Of a stretch of 64,000 nt of DNA, positions 10,574 through 21,371 are shown one piece after another (the stretch's first letter is position 1; each line of letters opens with the position of its first letter). Origin of the DNA: Tetraselmis striata. Taxonomy: Eukaryota; Chlorophyta; Chlorodendrophyceae; Chlorodendrales; Chlorodendraceae. The DNA is taken from the NCBI GenBank assembly GCA_006384855.1, contig VCJN01002602.1, positions 62,001-126,000 on the forward strand, in the 5' to 3' direction. Made by a program: the position numbers and the translations under genes. Below the pieces are notes generated by a model. That model was not told where the DNA came from, ran no database searches, and saw nothing but the letters and a program-made list of their open reading frames with translations.

Positions 10574-11100
10574 TGCGACAGTCTCGGGTGCCTCACGCAG
10601 GTCAAGCAGACAAGGCTGTCGTAAACACAAAGAAGGCAGCAGAGAGAGAAAGAAACAATGGTTACAACGTTGTCACCACCCGCCGCTATTTATGCGTATG
10701 GCTAGCTCACAGCTAGCCACCACCAAGCGGCACGCGCACTGCTAAGCGCGTCACCGTGAAGAGTCGTGCCTCGAAGTGTCGAACAGGAGGTCGTCGCTTA
10801 GAGACCTCCGCACATGTAGTTGACACATCAGTTTATACACAAGTATACAACTGATGTTCCAGAGGCAGGCACATTATACTTGTGCCCGCTACGGGTACGC
10901 ACATGCGTATTATCCCGTAACTACTACTGAACAGTGTACCGGTACCAGTAGGACTCGTCTCATGATTCATCATCCACCAGTACTCGTATTGTGGCGCGTG
11001 ACACACGCGCGCACACATACGATACAGCAGGTATCGTACTCGTACATGAATGATGCTACGATCATACAGTACCCGTACAGAGTATGCCATTATTGTCACA
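10574..11100 (-). repeat. 5' LTR of gypsy element
   Basis: Matches 3998-4524 base for base as far as I could compare. It is followed by cgtc, which also precedes the left LTR. Confidence 0.92.
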
Positions 11101-12299
11101 CGTCGATCACTCATCTACGGATGGTGGTTGACCGGCCCCCCATTCAGCCCGTTTATCTAATCTCGGCTCAAAAATACGGGGAAAATGGGGCATCGCGCGC
11201 ACCGACCACCTCCGGGCCACTCATGGGATGTACCGCACCCCTAGGAGCTAGGCCATTGGATGGTACATGTGCGGCGGGCTAAACAATAAGCTGCGGGTGG
11301 CAGGAAATGCCTTTGCGGGAGGGGGTCGAGAGCGCGGAAAATCCGCGTCGATCGGCCCCATCGGGAGGGGATCGACCGAGATTGACCGCAAACTTTCCGC
11401 CAGCGGGTGTTAGCCCTGCGTAGGGCCTCTACTAGCGCTCATACTATCGATAAGTAGAGAGCTGCCTCAGCCGCTCCCGCGGTATGGGTTAGTTGAGGCC
11501 GGGAGTGTATTTCCGAAAACGCAAGTTCCAATATCGTATGGTTTCTTATAATCGGGGCGGGCAGATGGGGCACCGTCCCTGGAGCCCCCGACGTCTAGCT
11601 CAATTTTCTGCATGGCATCCCCATGAGATAGGCCATGGACCTATCCTATTTCTAGGGCAGGTGGTGCGGCCCGTTCGGCACGGGCATGTGGCCGTGAGCA
11701 TAACCTCCCTCCGTGAGCCGAACGGGCACTGCCCGTCCGCATGTGCGGCCGACATGAGGCCGTTTCCGCGCATTGCTACGCAGCACACGAGCAAAATATA
11801 CCGGGAAATAAGCGATAAGCATGATTCGCTACACTATTCCATAGTACTAAATAACGTACCGCGAAATTCACATTTCGCTATATCTCCGATGAGGCACTTG
11901 CTGGGTAGGTGCGCCGTGACGTTTGACCAAGGACGTTCATGTAGGCAAAGGCTTCTACCAAGGGATGCTTTCATATATACACCCTTATTGTGAAGCGCCG
12001 AACTGGTTTAACTTTATTCACTAGCTTCAAATAAGATGTACTGGCTCCAACCGGTTTGACAATGCTATATATGTTGGCGGCAACAACCCCCACAATCATA
12101 GTTGGCAGTTCGTACACATTGCCGCCATCATCCGTGTCACCCATAGCACGTAGCAGTTGCTCGTCCACGAGGATATTTTTGCAAAGTTTCGGGTATTCAA
12201 TTTGCACTCTCTCCACATGCAATTAATTTCTGTGGACATTTGGCCAGTGCGCTCGTCAAATGCGTAGGCGTGCTTAGATGCCCATCGGCAAGCTTGGCT
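11101..12299. other. Spacer between gypsy element and nuclease remnant
   Basis: No recognisable gene. Plus-strand frame 11493-11993 (166 codons) has no domain and looks like chance. Confidence 0.35.
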
Positions 12300-13131
12300 G
12301 TCTTTGTCCACTAATCCGACACCATCACCTCGGAGTTTAGGTTGTGCATATAGTCACCCAGCTTGTCGAAATCGAGGCCGCATTGCCGGATAGCGTCGAT
12401 GGCTTTCGCATGCCCAGCACTTGCGACCTTGGTGCCGAAGTCACAACCATCGCCACAGCCAAACGCAATAGGACCTCAAAGAATTTGAGCGGCGGCCAAT
12501 GATAGTGAGAAGCTGTCCCTCAGATTCACGAGTATGCGTCCAAGTTTCTTGGTCGCAGAATTCTGCCTAAAAGACAGCAACACATCTGCAATTGCTGAGC
12601 TCAAAATTGATGAGGTACACATGTGACACTGCCTCATCATGCACCACGACATCGCCATCAACCGCTGTGACGCCCTTCACGATGTCACGGGGTTTCGCGA
12701 GCCATGCAAGCTGAGACTCGGCCTCGTAAGGGGCAACCACGCCAGGCAGCCATGCTTGACGCATCTCGATTATCCCACCAACAACAACTCGCATGCCAAA
12801 CGACACAGTAGCCGCGACGGTGTTCTGTGGGATGTCGTTGATGTCGCAGTTGGCCATCGCGGCGTCGAGATTATGTAGCTTCGCCTCCGCCCGTCGCTGC
12901 TGCCTTTGCTCACTCGTATTGTCCTTAGCCTCCATAGTTGCACCATCGAACACAAACGCCGCCGCCAACGAGTTGTCTCGCCGGAAAGACGAAAGTCCTT
13001 GCCATCGGCGCATAGTCGCCATGCGCATAGTGCGCTTGAATCTGCACACCGAAGCGCGGCAACATACGGTGTAACGAGGTGTGTCCGTTGACCGCCAATA
13101 ATGTATGGCTGCGGCAATAATGCTCCCACAA
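12300..13131 (-). pseudogene. EXO1/FEN-type (XPG family) 5'-3' nuclease, decayed
   Basis: On the minus strand, pieces in different frames line up with the XPG/Rad2 nuclease fold. First comes LLAVNGHTSLHRMLPRF, matching the N-region AVDxxxxLHR. Then comes AAFVFDGATMEAKDN, matching PIFVFDG, with a following Arg-rich helix. Next are VVAPYEAESQLAWLA, matching the I-region VAPxEAExQLAYL, and VTAVDGDVVVHD, matching the TEDSDLLVFG site. A helix-hairpin segment with GCDFGTK and HAKAIDAI ends it. The family cuts flapped or nicked DNA during repair and replication. Several frameshifts and stops interrupt the gene, and no introns with good sites were found to rescue it. It lies between two retroelements; whether it was a host gene or element cargo is unclear. 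Confidence 0.6.
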
Positions 13132-13811
13132 GACAGCTTGCGAGCGGATACATGAGCTCCTTAATTTAGTTTATTAGGGACACCTATGGCGGGCGGTCTC
13201 TGCGGTCGCCGCGAGGACGTGCGGGCGGAGGCACTATGGTATGTGAAGTTGCACGCTTGCTGCTGACGCACATAAATCTGCTGGCGGGCGGCAGCTACCA
13301 GTACTGACGACGATACATGCGCACGCGTTGCGCCGGACCTCTGAATACGGGTACGAGAATACCCGCTCGGTTACATCCCTTGTCCGCTCGGTTGAGCGGG
13401 AGTCTCATACGCGAAAGGTCCGGGTATCGATTCTTGGCCGATGTATTTCAGCAATATTGTCCCGGCGTGTCCTGCTGGGTTTACCTAGTTGATGCATTCG
13501 TCCTTCGGGGTTCGAATAAGGCAATGGTCTACGGGCAATACCAGACCTACGACTGCAGTGGGCGGAAGAGGTCAAGTGTTGGGGCGGCTTCGGCCGATGT
13601 CCCGGGGAGAGCTTTAACCCTCTCGGTTTTGTTTATTCTGATTTATCGCGGAACGATAAGGCATGTCTACGGTATCACACCGGCGGACAGTCGTCATCAT
13701 TGCTCGTGTAGAATAATGATTTGTGCTGCAGAATACAATAACACCCGGGGCGGGGTATTATGGTATAGTAACCAGGGGTTACTCCTGACCTGACTGTACT
13801 ACGAGTGCCAA
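13132..13811. other. Spacer containing a dispersed repeat
   Basis: Holds the repeat at 13372-13600, which recurs inverted at 27084-27312. Otherwise nothing is recognised. Confidence 0.5.
13372..13600 (+). repeat. Dispersed repeat, inverted partner at 27084-27312
   Basis: About 230 bp, clearly similar to the reverse complement of 27084-27312 with scattered changes. Both copies can be read as a peptide containing LRGSN, AMVYG and QTYDCS in one frame, so it may be a decayed coding fragment. Confidence 0.75.
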
Positions 13812-14113
13812 CATGATCTAAACTAGTTTATGGGGTTTCCTCCTTTGACCTAACCGCTTTTCAGCTACAAGTGTTGCTCAGTCGTACGGGAACTAGGCAC
13901 CTGTCGTTGCGCCCTTTTTGGGTGCGGCACGAGTAGACATAAAAGCAGCCATAACAGCTAAGCCTGCCATCTTCCAGTTTTCGCTGCGTTACACGCGGCG
14001 ATGTTAAAACTGTCTCGTAACATGTTGCGAGCAAGGTCACCCCATGTTGTTCAAGACCACTCCCGGCTCACCACCCGTGTGTGATCTTCTCATCCGTACG
14101 TCCGCGCGTTACC

Positions 14114-14993
14114 ATGCCAGATGGAGAACAACCCGTCGTTGAGCCGACGCTCGAGTCGCTACACGCATTCGTGAAGGCCCAGTCTACATTGCTGCGCGAA
14201 CTTGCAACAACGTTGGCCCAGTTGACGGCTCGTGACCGCGTTGTTGATGGAGATGAGGCACATGGCTCCGGTTCCGGGCAGCGCATCGCGGGACAGCCGA
14301 TAGGCAGCGGGGGAGCCGCAGAGCGCCCCGACTTGCTAGAGCTAGCCCAGAGCGGCCGTGTCGGAGCAAAATCCGTGAGTGACGAGGATGACTACCTCGC
14401 GGTGCCAGAGCTACTGCAGAGAGGAGAGTATGGTTACGAGGCCGTTCGAGCGGTCAGCCGAGTGCCCGGACTCTTCTCCCTATAAGCACCGATCTAACGA
14501 ACGAGTACCTCAAGCAGGATGACCGGCGTCTGCCGGCCCAGGAGGACTATCTATGGATGTCGTGTTTCGGCGCCCACATGGCCGCGCTTTTCGTGGCTCT
14601 CGACGAGCTGCTGCCCTACGTCCCTGCTGCCATTCAGGACTTCACCCCCTACCTCGCGAGAGCTCGGAACCACGCCGAAGCCATCGACAAGGCGTTTCGC
14701 TTTCGCTGGCCTTCCTCCGGAGACTTAATGAGGTCAAGCGTGTGCACGGTGACCAAGGTGTTCTGGACGTGCTGCGAGCCCAACACTTTCAGCCTGCTTC
14801 TGAGCATCTGGGTTCCGCGATTTTCGGGGGCCTCATGAGGGACTACGAGCGTCGCGTCTTCGAGGCGACGGTCGCCAGCAACGCAAAAGCAACCGCTACT
14901 GCTCGGTACGTAGCGGCTGCGGCTGCACGCCGCGGGCGCGGACGAGGACGTGGTGGTGGACGCGGGCGTGGCCGCGAAGGTGAGCACGAGTGA
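14114..14993 (+). pseudogene. Gag-like protein of DIRS-type element (frameshifted)
   Basis: The ATG at 14114 opens a frame of 124 codons ending at 14485. Compared with copy 1, one extra base near 14478 causes the stop. The sequence then continues in the next frame (LPYVPAAIQDFTPYLARARN) and shifts again to a third frame (LDVLRAQHFQPASEHLG) that ends at 14993 with an RGRGRGRGGGRGRGRE tail, an RGG-like nucleic-acid-binding tail. No known domain was recognised in the body; the Gag assignment rests on position and on this basic tail. Confidence 0.5.
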
Positions 14994-15111
14994 CGGTGTG
15001 GGGCGCCTTTCGTCGGAGCTGGTGGAGCTTTGCGAGGCCACCTTTCGGTGACCGCCGCAAAGCGCACCCTAGGAGCTCAACGACGGGATGAGCGCCATGT
15101 GTCATGACTTG

Positions 15112-15117
15112 ACCCCC

Positions 15118-15147
<30 letters not shown>
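15112..15147. repeat. Poly-C run followed by (AC)n
   Basis: A run of about 22 C is followed by AC repeats. The same compound layout occurs at 25706, 38968 and 57171. Confidence 0.95.
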
Positions 15148-15148
<1 letters not shown>

Positions 15149-15699
15149 CTTACAGACTTCATTTAGACCTTCCTCGGTGCGGCGCTTCTTGCAGCTACAG
15201 CCGAGTGAGGCTCAACCATCCGCACACATGCACACGGCGGCTCAACCAACCGCCTCCCGTACCATCCCATCATGGCGTCCGTCGGTTGTCACACTGCGTG
15301 TTACAACTGATTCGCAACGACCGAGCTTCGCGCGTGTACGTTATGCGCGTGACAGGCGCTACGAGCGCGAAGGGCGCGCGGGGCGGCCCTCCTACCTGAA
15401 CCTAGCCCCGCAAACCCGTATTGGTGCTACTGCACACCCGTCCAGCAACTACCGGCCAGCCGCCGGGAACCTAACCGCTGCTGCCGAGTATTTTGCTAAC
15501 AATAATAGCTGCCCCCATGCCACTCTGTCGGTAAAACGACGCATTTACGTAATTGACGAGCCCGAAGCTGTCGCTCCCGGGGCTGCTTCATTTGATATCG
15601 ATTGCATGATGCTTTTGGCTCAGACAAGTTAGGGCAGCGGACACTCGACATGCTCTCCAGCTCCCTCACCGCTCAGACACTCTAGAATTACGCCGGCAG

Positions 15700-16684
15700 A
15701 CTGTCTCAGTTCGCGGAGTTCTGCCACGATTCCGAGAACATCAGCCCGCTGGGGGCGACCATTGCTAATGTCGTCCGGTACGTTGCATGGATTGGTGAGC
15801 GAGGGCACATTGGGGCTAAGTCGTTGCAGCCCTAAATGTCTGGATCAACACGTTCTTCGAGCTGCACAACCTCGACCCAATCGCCAAGGACAGCTTGCAC
15901 CTTACTGCAGCTCGGCGAGGGCTAGTGCTGCGGCAGCGTCGTTTGGAAGCCGCCCCTTTGCGATTCCCTCTGCATGCTGATGTAGCTTACAGCTTCGTCG
16001 AGAGGGCTGAGTTCATTGCGTCTGCTCCCACCACATAGTACCATTACAACTTCCGAGCCCTCGTGGCCTCGGTTGTCAACTTAATGTTCTTTGCCATGGG
16101 ACTTACTAGCATTCCTGCCGAGTGCGGGATGTGCATGTCGACGTCTACAACATTACCTTGCAGGTGTACCGCGAGAAAGGTCGCGCTGGCTGACGGGGTC
16201 CAGACGACTTGCGCGTGCTTCTCCGTCCTATATCGGAACACCCCCGAGTTGCACGTCTCATGCACCACTTCATCGACCTCGTACAGTCTGCCCCCCTAGT
16301 TTCTGTTGTCTTGGCAGAAACAAACTTCTGGCGGTCACCCCAAGCGAGCAGTCAAAAGCTTGGACCGCCGCTACAATGTCGGACTCGCTGTCTACAACCG
16401 TTCGTCTTGTCGGTGCTGCCCATCCCGCTGGCACTTCTTGGACCTCACACAGCCTTCACAATAGAGCAGGGTTTGCCGCCAACGCCATCGGAGTTCCATT
16501 GTCCCACATTCGCTACCAATGCGGCTGGGCCACTAACTCCGACGTCGTTCTGGACTACATCGGCCCCAACGGTCTTCCTTCACCTGGCGCGTGGTTCTTC
16601 TTTGGCCAGCATATCGCGCCCCTCCGCCACTTCCAAGTCCAACAGGACTCCGCAGCGGTGGCCTTCCCGGTGCCTCCTTCATGA
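15700..16684 (+). pseudogene. Tyrosine recombinase of DIRS-type element, broken
   Basis: Several frames together cover a tyrosine recombinase. The N-terminal part reads NVVRYVAWIGERGHIGAKSL and INTFFELHNLDPIAKDSLHL. The first catalytic-arginine region is near MFFAMGLTSIPAECG, and a strand reads VYNITLQVYRE. The C-terminal box is SHSLHNRAGFAANAIGV, where the HxxR arginine is displaced. It is followed by a helix reading IRYQCGWATNSDVVL and the tyrosine in DYIGP. Such enzymes integrate circular cDNA without target duplication. Stops at about 15836 and 16038 and several frame changes show that it is dead. Confidence 0.7.
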
Positions 16685-17208
16685 CCTGGCGCTACCCCTT
16701 CTCCGTCAATCCACCGCTCTCTCCGTTCGCTCATGACTGGCAAAACAAGACTCAACTTGAAATCTAAACTAGTTAATGGGGTTTCCTCCCTTGACCTAAC
16801 CGCTTTTCAGCTACAAGTGTTGCTCAGTCGTACGGGAACTAGGCACCTGTCGTTGCGCCCTTTTTGGGTGCAGCACGAGTAGACATAAAGCAGCCATAAC
16901 ATCTGAGCCTGCCATCTTCCAGTTTTCGCTGCGTTACACGCAGCGCCCTCCCTGAATCCGTTTTCCCCTCCACGCTTTTCACTTTACCTTCATATGCCAA
17001 TTTCGGCTCTTGACCGTGTAAAACAGCCTGCAAGACCTTTTTGGCAAACCCAGACTCAACTTGAAATGCATGTAATCCTTTCATAACTAATATTATGCAT
17101 TCGAGTCTAGTCTTGCCAAAAAGGATGCGGAGGCTGTTTTACACGGAAAAGCGCCATTGTATGGCTAGGAAGGTTCGGCGACACGGGAGGGAATGTCGGA
17201 GGAGGAGC

Positions 17209-19555
17209 CCGCAGGGCGGAGGCGTATAACGGGAGGGCGCTGCCGAAGGCAGCGAGCTGGAAGATGGCAGACGATATGCTGGTGGCTGTCCTAAGTAGCT
17301 CCCCGGCCGGGAGCGCGGGGCTCGCGGGCGATGGGGCAGCCCGTACCAAAACCCGCCGATGGTAAGCGCTTGAAACCACTACAGACCGTACGGGTCGCAC
17401 TAGGACAGCTTTAATCCGTTAGGAAACCCCATAAACACGTGTACATCATTTCAATCATGCATTCGAGTCTGGTTTTGCCAGTTTACACGCGGTTTGTTTA
17501 CGACTGCGAGCGTAGGCAGTCGGCAGGCGTGCCGACCAGACGATCGAAGTAAGGCGGAAGATGTCTTGAGTTGTAGAAAGGGCCTCGCGCCAAGAGGTCC
17601 TCGATCGAGGTGCAGGCGCATCAGACGCGGACGGGAGATGTTGACGCCGGCACGACATAGGCCGGACGTGTCGCGGAATTAAGGCGCCGCCGTCTCCCGA
17701 CGGCGCCCCATATATAGCATTGGCCGCGCGCCGTGGTGGCGTGCGGCACGAGCCGGAACTACAGGCTAGTAGAAGCAGGGGTAGAAGTGGCCAAGTTGGC
17801 GACGAGCGCCCAGCAAAGCAGCGGCACAGGCACCAGTAGGACGAGTATAGCTGCGCGCACGAGCGCGCGAGCGCGCCGTGTACATCCAGGTGAAGTACTG
17901 GTGCGCTGTACCCGACGCGATAGATGGTAACTTTGTACATGTTCGTACTGGCGATGCACGTTACGAGGGGTGGACACGCAACAACGCGCGATGACTGCGA
18001 TATAATGCTTTTGTCATCGCCAACGGTGGTTGTTTCTCCCCCTTGCGCAAAGATGAGCGGCGGGGGAAACGCACCACGCTGAGGGGTGCGGGAACGTGGA
18101 ACCCTGTGTGCTCGTGTCGTACCGGCTTTTAGGTGTGTCGGGGTAGGTTGTCGGCGACGTCGCAGAAGACTCGCCGACTCGGTAAGCTGTGGGTCTTTCT
18201 TCGCGGAGAGCGGTGAGGCCGCCGCTGATGCACCAGCGACAGCTGCTGGCCATCCCACAAAGCGCAGACTTAGGATGATGCCACGAGACGCAGAATTCGC
18301 GTTAGGTGGCGGAGCTGTCCCCCGGCGGGCAGCTCGTGTTGTCACAGATGCGTTGCCGTGACGTTGGAGGCGGGTTGGCAGGCGTAAAGGGCCTCGTAGC
18401 CCATGCCGGCCCGTAACGATGCCAATGATGTCGGGGCGAGGGTGACGACGAGGCGGCCGCTACTGCTGCACCAACGACGGCCGCGGAAGATCCAAACCCG
18501 GAGTTGGCAGGGGTAGTTAAATACGTACACCACGAGACGCCAGGCACGCCAAGTGGTAGAGCTCGTTCCCCCCGGCGGGCAGCTCCAGGTTGTCGTGGTC
18601 CCTGTGACGACGACGTTGCAGCAAGAGGCGTCGGAGACGCATCGGCACGAGCCGCACAAACGCCTTCCACTGCGACCACATCAAACGTTGTTGAAGCTTG
18701 ATTGGGGCGAGGGCAACGAGCCCTCTCAAAACACCGACGCATGAGCGGCGCCACTCCCGTAACAGACCAATTACGCGAGTAGTTCAGGAAAACCACAGCA
18801 TGTAACGACCGTTGATGCCACGACGCCCGGCTGCGAGGACACGCGGACCGGGTTGCAGTGTCTTGCGGGACAACAAGTGGCCGTCCCGACGACACGGACG
18901 TCTTCCTTCGTCCGCGCCGATTTATTGCGGTGGGCGTAGTTGTCATCGTTGACAACCCTGACAAGCAGCGGCCATGGTGCCGAGCGCGTCCACCTCACCT
19001 AAACCTCAAGAGTTGACTAGTGCGAGAGGGCGCTCCACTGCGAGAGCCCCGAAGGCATGTACCGCGACTCGACTTATTCGGGTGTCAAGGTTTAAACCCC
19101 CCCAACGGCGGGGACCCCCCAGCTCCAATTCCTTGCCGTGCGCATTGCTACCCGAAAACGTCCCAGCTGCAAAGCCAGGGCAAAAATCGGAAAACGACCT
19201 CGGACGCACGAGTAGGGAAAACCACAGTACCGAGGGGCCGTGTCGCTGCATGATGTTGTAACACATGTGCGCGGCACGACGACTCACTACAGGGTGGATG
19301 AACCTCGGTGCGGACTTGTTCAGCCTCAGTGACCCTCGCGCACACAAGTACGCGAAGCCGCTGCCGAAGGCAGCGAGCTGGAAGATGGCAGACGATCTGC
19401 TGGTGGCGGTCCTAAGTAGCTCCCCGGCCGGGAGCGCAGGGCTCGCGGGCGATGGGGCAGCCCGTACCAAAACCTGATGGTAACCGCTTGAAACCACTAC
19501 AGACCGTACGGGTCGCACTAGGACAGTCCGTTCGGAAACCCCATAAGCACGTTTT
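17209..19555 (+). mobile_element. 2.3-kb element without recognised gene, copy A
   Basis: The same 2.3-kb sequence occurs at 42340-44625 in the same orientation. In each copy a direct repeat of about 190 bp stands at both ends (here 17247-17440 and 19357-19550), running from CTGCCGAAGGCAGCGAGCTG through GACCGTACGGGTCGCACTAGG to AAACCCCATAA. The phrases ctggaagatggca and aaaccccataa also occur in the ends of the DIRS-type copies, so it may be a non-autonomous relative. The inside contains repeated blocks with cccccggcgggcagctc (18316, 18575) and no convincing frame. Confidence 0.65.
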
Positions 19556-19594
19556 ATATATCATACCGCCAGATCGCCCAGACGCAAGTAGTAC

Positions 19595-19788
19595 TCTTAT
19601 AGCCCTGGTGCAGGGCACGGGCGTGGGGCCCTGACGAGGGGCAGCCGAGTGGGAGGGGCAGGAGGATGCGGTGAGGTTAAAGGAAGTGTATAGCGCCCGC
19701 AGTGCCCGCGCCGCGATGTAGCGGCGCGCGGGCCTGGCGGGCGCCCATGATACTGCTGTCGCTGCGCTAGTACTACTGTACTATAACA
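19595..19788 (-). repeat. 3' LTR of the 1.5-kb element
   Basis: 194-bp direct repeat of 20899-21092. Confidence 0.85.
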
Positions 19789-20138
19789 GCCCCTCTCAAG
19801 CATAGGCCGGTCATACAGTTGACTAGTGCCCATGCTTGTCTAAGCAGCAGGGTGTGAGTAGGTTCAGGCAGGGCTTTGATGAGCCCATCCAATCGCGGCA
19901 CCATTGAGCATGCTGATAGCACCAGACTGAGAGCGCCGGTTGCTAGTGTCAGTTGCTCAGTCGGAGTCTGAGTAGACTACGAGGCGAGCCCCCCCCCCCC
20001 CCCCCCCCCGGTTCAGTGGCCCTGTAGGTGATGCCCAGGCCAGGGGTGCCTTTGAGATGGCAGAGCACGCATGAGGTGGCAGGGTCTTCTGCAGGGCAGA
20101 CTGAAACCTTCTGAGCACGCTGATAGCGAAGGCGAGGT

Positions 20139-20855
20139 CTAGTCCGGTGCACATCGTGACGAAGTTGACAGAGCCCAGGAAACCATCACCGTCCGATACG
20201 TTTCATGGTCCTCTCGGGGGAGCGGGGCCTTGTCGGTGGCGATGGCGTTGGCAAGATGGCGGCGAATGAAGGGATAGCGGCGGGCGCTGAGGTGACTGCG
20301 GCAGGTGCTGGCAGCGAGCGGGAAAGCGGCGGGCGCTAATATGGCGGCGGCAGGTACGGGCCCCGGCTGCGCGGGCGGCGGCGGCGGCGGAGGCACGGGC
20401 TCCGGCTGCGTGGGGGCGGCAGGCGGAGGAGGCACGGGCTCTGGCTGCTCGGGGGCGGCGGGCGGCAGAGGCACTGGCTCCGGCTGCGCCGTTTTGTGCT
20501 GAAGAGAGGGCCGGGGCAGGCCATGTGCCTGCAGAACCGCTCGGACGGCGGCCGTGGCAGCATCGTGCGCGATGTCTCGCATCAGCGCGAGTAGATGAGA
20601 CATCTGCTCGGCTGAGGCAACTTGCTGGATCTGCACGGCGTGCTGCGCCGCTGCAGAGCTGACTTGTCCCCAGGAGGCAGGGGATAGGGGGCCAAAACAT
20701 TGGCCGAGTGCGGGCCACTGGTCGGAGGATCCGCCGGCGCCTGGCGGCGGCGGGGCAGGCATGAGGTCGGACATACAAACGCTCACGGAGAAAGCGGGCG
20801 ACATGGCCAGGAGAGCGCGCGGTGCAGGCGGGCGCGGCGCATCGAGACGGAGCAC
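20139..20855 (-). CDS. Pro/Ala-rich ORF of the 1.5-kb element
   Basis: A 238-codon minus-strand frame fills the interior of the 1.5-kb element. A later ATG giving MSDLMPAPPPPG is an equally likely start. The middle part predicts a helical stretch (VQIQQVASAEQMSHLLALM), followed by three to four repeats of a PEPVPPPPAAP type. It has no protease, RT or zinc knuckle. A Gag-like role is a guess from its position in an LTR element. The opposite strand is also open over the Pro-rich part because of the GGC/GCC repeats. Confidence 0.45.
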   Translation of the reverse strand: MLRLDAPRPPAPRALLAMSPAFSVSVCMSDLMPAPPPPGAGGSSDQWPALGQCFGPLSPASWGQVSSAAAQHAVQIQQVASAEQMSHLLALMRDIAHDAATAAVRAVLQAHGLPRPSLQHKTAQPEPVPLPPAAPEQPEPVPPPPAAPTQPEPVPPPPPPPAQPGPVPAAAILAPAAFPLAASTCRSHLSARRYPFIRRHLANAIATDKAPLPREDHETYRTVMVSWALSTSSRCAPD

Positions 20856-20898
20856 ACAGCGGGAAGCGACGCTGTGAGGCTAGGAGGGCATAATAACC

Positions 20899-21092
20899 TC
20901 TTATAGCCCTGGTGCAGGGCACGGGCGTGGGCCCCTGACGAGGGGCAGCCGAGTGGGAGGGGCAGGAGGATGCGGTGAGGTTAAAGGAAGTGTAGAGCGC
21001 CCGCAGTGCCCGCGCCGCGATGTAGCGGCGCGCGCGCCTGGCGGGCGCCCAGGATACTGCTGTCGCTGCGCTAGTACTACTGTACTATAACA
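20899..21092 (-). repeat. 5' LTR of the 1.5-kb element
   Basis: 194-bp direct repeat of 19595-19788; agtac follows at 21093. Confidence 0.85.
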
Positions 21093-21327
21093 AGTACCAG
21101 TTCGTACAGGTCGACTCCGGAAACAGTTACCGGGAAAAGAGCGATTATATTACGTAGTGAAAACGGATCATTACGTAGCGGTACGAGCAATCCGTAGCGG
21201 TAGCCGTAGCGGTACGGCGCGCGCGCAATTCGCGTCATCGTTGTACTGTAGTAGTACGTCGCAGCGCGCGCGCTCGCGCGGCGGACCATTAGCAGTACCC
21301 GTATACCAGTAGCACCGCCGCCTGATA

Positions 21328-21371
21328 ATAACAGGGGTCATGAATGAACTCATGACCCCTGATAATAACAG
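21328..21371. repeat. Hairpin flanked by a direct repeat
   Basis: ggggtcatga and tcatgacccc form a 10-bp stem with a 6-base loop, and the phrase cctgataataacag stands on both sides. Confidence 0.8.

Larger units (their letters stand above)
3998..11100 (-). mobile_element. Ty3/gypsy chromovirus, complete LTR to LTR
   Basis: Two 527-bp direct repeats (3998-4524 and 10574-11100) bound the element; by eye they are identical, which implies a very recent insertion. Four bases, cgtc, flank it on both sides (3994-3997 and 11101-11104) as a target-site duplication. The genes read on the minus strand, so the right repeat is the 5' LTR. Next to the 3' LTR lies a purine tract (AAGGGGGGAGAG, reverse of 4531-4542). 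A TGG-starting primer-site candidate lies one base inside the 5' LTR (reverse of about 10558-10572). Gene order is Nudix-like ORF, minisatellite ORF, zinc-knuckle Gag, then protease, reverse transcriptase, RNase H, integrase and chromodomain. The length, about 7.1 kb, is normal for the group. Confidence 0.93.
13812..17105 (+). mobile_element. DIRS-type element with gag and tyrosine recombinase, copy 2
   Basis: The left end (13812 on) matches the end at 996-1 in inverse orientation. A third copy of the terminal sequence (ACTAGTTAATGGGG, then the CAAGTGTTGCTCAGT region) lies at 16761-16948, after the recombinase. Between them are a Gag-like gene and a tyrosine recombinase; no reverse transcriptase remains. 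Repeats ending in GACTCAACTTGAAAT occur at 16745 and 17050, which would fit the split repeats of this group. Exact borders are uncertain. Confidence 0.65.
19595..21092 (-). mobile_element. Compact 1.5-kb LTR retroelement (non-autonomous)
   Basis: Two 194-bp direct repeats (19595-19788 and 20899-21092) are flanked by the 5-bp duplication agtac (19590-19594 and 21093-21097). The repeat ends are near-inverted, TCTTATAG and CTATAACA. On the minus strand a short purine stretch (GAGAGGGG, reverse of 19790-19797) lies next to the left repeat, as a polypurine tract would, so the element reads minus. The two repeats differ at a few bases. It has no pol gene, so it must be moved by another element. Confidence 0.82.

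Noticed and set aside
17455-18964. Long minus-strand ORFs (296 and 220 codons) in the 2.3-kb element
   Set aside because: The corresponding frames in the copy at 42.3-44.6 kb are broken by many indels and the peptides are low-complexity, so coding is unlikely.
20203-20922. Second 239-codon minus-strand ORF over the 1.5-kb element
   Set aside because: It runs into the LTR and is Arg/Cys-rich out-of-frame translation of the same GC-rich repeats.
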